Positions 63,690 to 64,000 of a DNA stretch of 64,000 nucleotides are shown here, piece by piece. Within the stretch, counting starts at the first letter, position 1. Every line of letters starts with the position of its first letter. Origin of the DNA: Thalassomonas sp. RHCl1 (GTDB taxonomy: Bacteria > Pseudomonadota > Gammaproteobacteria > Enterobacterales > Alteromonadaceae); contig NZ_CANDNZ010000013.1 of the NCBI RefSeq assembly GCF_947387555.1, positions 92,854-156,853 on the forward strand, given 5' to 3'. The translations under genes and the position numbers were made by a program. The notes beneath the pieces were generated by a model. That model did no database searches. It was not told where the DNA came from and saw only the letters and a list, made by a program, of their open reading frames with translations.

Positions 63690-64000
63690 CAACCTGGTCG
63701 GCTTTAGCACGCGTTACTGCCAAAATGCCAGAGACATTGTTATCAATTATGGCGTAAATATAAAGCAAAACATTTACGCCCTCACTCAACTTCTGCCAGG
63801 ACGCAGCGCTGTAATTATTAGCCATTGCTCACCATGAAAATAGCCGTTCAGGTACAGGTTATTAACCATAGCCAAACAGCCTAAGGCGGTCCCCATAACT
63901 ACCTTATGAATGACAAAAAGGGCATGCTTGAGATGGTCACTCCGCAAAGGCATCGTAATGTGCCATGATTGAAAAAGTTATCAAGCAAGATCAATCAAAT
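63690..64000. other. Right-edge region without a clear gene
   Basis: Only weak frames are seen: the 51-residue frame overlapping the antitoxin stop and an ATG at 63965 (MIEKVIKQDQSN...) that runs off the window and may be the start of a gene, without a ribosome-binding site I can defend. Confidence 0.35.

Noticed and set aside
1..64000. CRISPR arrays, tRNA, rRNA
   Set aside because: I looked for regularly spaced direct repeats and for tRNA/rRNA signatures and saw none.

Overview
The window looks like a chromosome segment of a marine gammaproteobacterium, most plausibly Colwelliaceae or Alteromonadales (Thalassomonas-like). This is an inference from gene content (a hybrid AraC-type sensor, TPR-bearing CadC-like regulators, a molybdate operon, DUF1326/DUF2182 and a large RTX toxin locus) and moderate GC, not from a marker gene. 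I saw no rRNA, tRNA, CRISPR array or complete insertion sequence.

Left part (1-9.1 kb): broken coding fragments and an IS200/IS605-like hairpin, then a one-polypeptide hybrid two-component regulator (826-4917, minus) divergent from an unknown secreted protein (5142-6116). Next are a lipase/DUF6795 gene pair and a SymE-like toxin gene, all on the minus strand.

Defence island (9.2-17.5 kb): a strikingly AT-rich three-gene operon encodes a metallo-beta-lactamase-fold protein, a 1937-residue trypsin-STAND ATPase protein and a 90-residue protein. This is the architecture of type 1 AVAST (Avs1) antiphage systems. It is followed by an IS3-family remnant that abuts the 3' end of a HEPN-like gene.

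Toxin locus (18.2-35.2 kb, minus): a four-gene operon of two HlyB-type ABC transporters flanking an HlyD-type adaptor (the B-D-E arrangement of MARTX loci), then a 3678-residue toxin. The toxin carries two tandem HExxH modules, a C80-type cysteine protease domain, a domain matching SpvC/OspF phosphothreonine lyases residue for residue at the active site, an OspG/NleH-like kinase domain, a hydrophobic membrane-insertion segment and scattered RTX repeats. Combining two effector families best known from type III secretion in one type I-secreted polypeptide is the most notable observation here.

Middle (36-47.6 kb): an unknown lipoprotein, two tandem paralogous CadC/ToxR-like regulators with TPR-like C-termini, a ketoacyl-synthase-like protein apparently lacking the active-site Cys, a TetR/dihydrofolate-reductase-like divergent pair sharing a perfect palindromic operator, and a prolyl oligopeptidase lipoprotein.

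Right part (47.7-64 kb): modABC with a ModE-like palindrome, several small proteins (one a frameshifted secreted protein), a short-chain dehydrogenase, a duplicated-domain secreted protein, a PilZ protein, a Tas-like aldo/keto reductase divergent from an MsbA-like ABC half-transporter, a DUF900 hydrolase, the DUF1326-DUF2182 pair, an EamA transporter and an orphan AbrB/MazE-type antitoxin.
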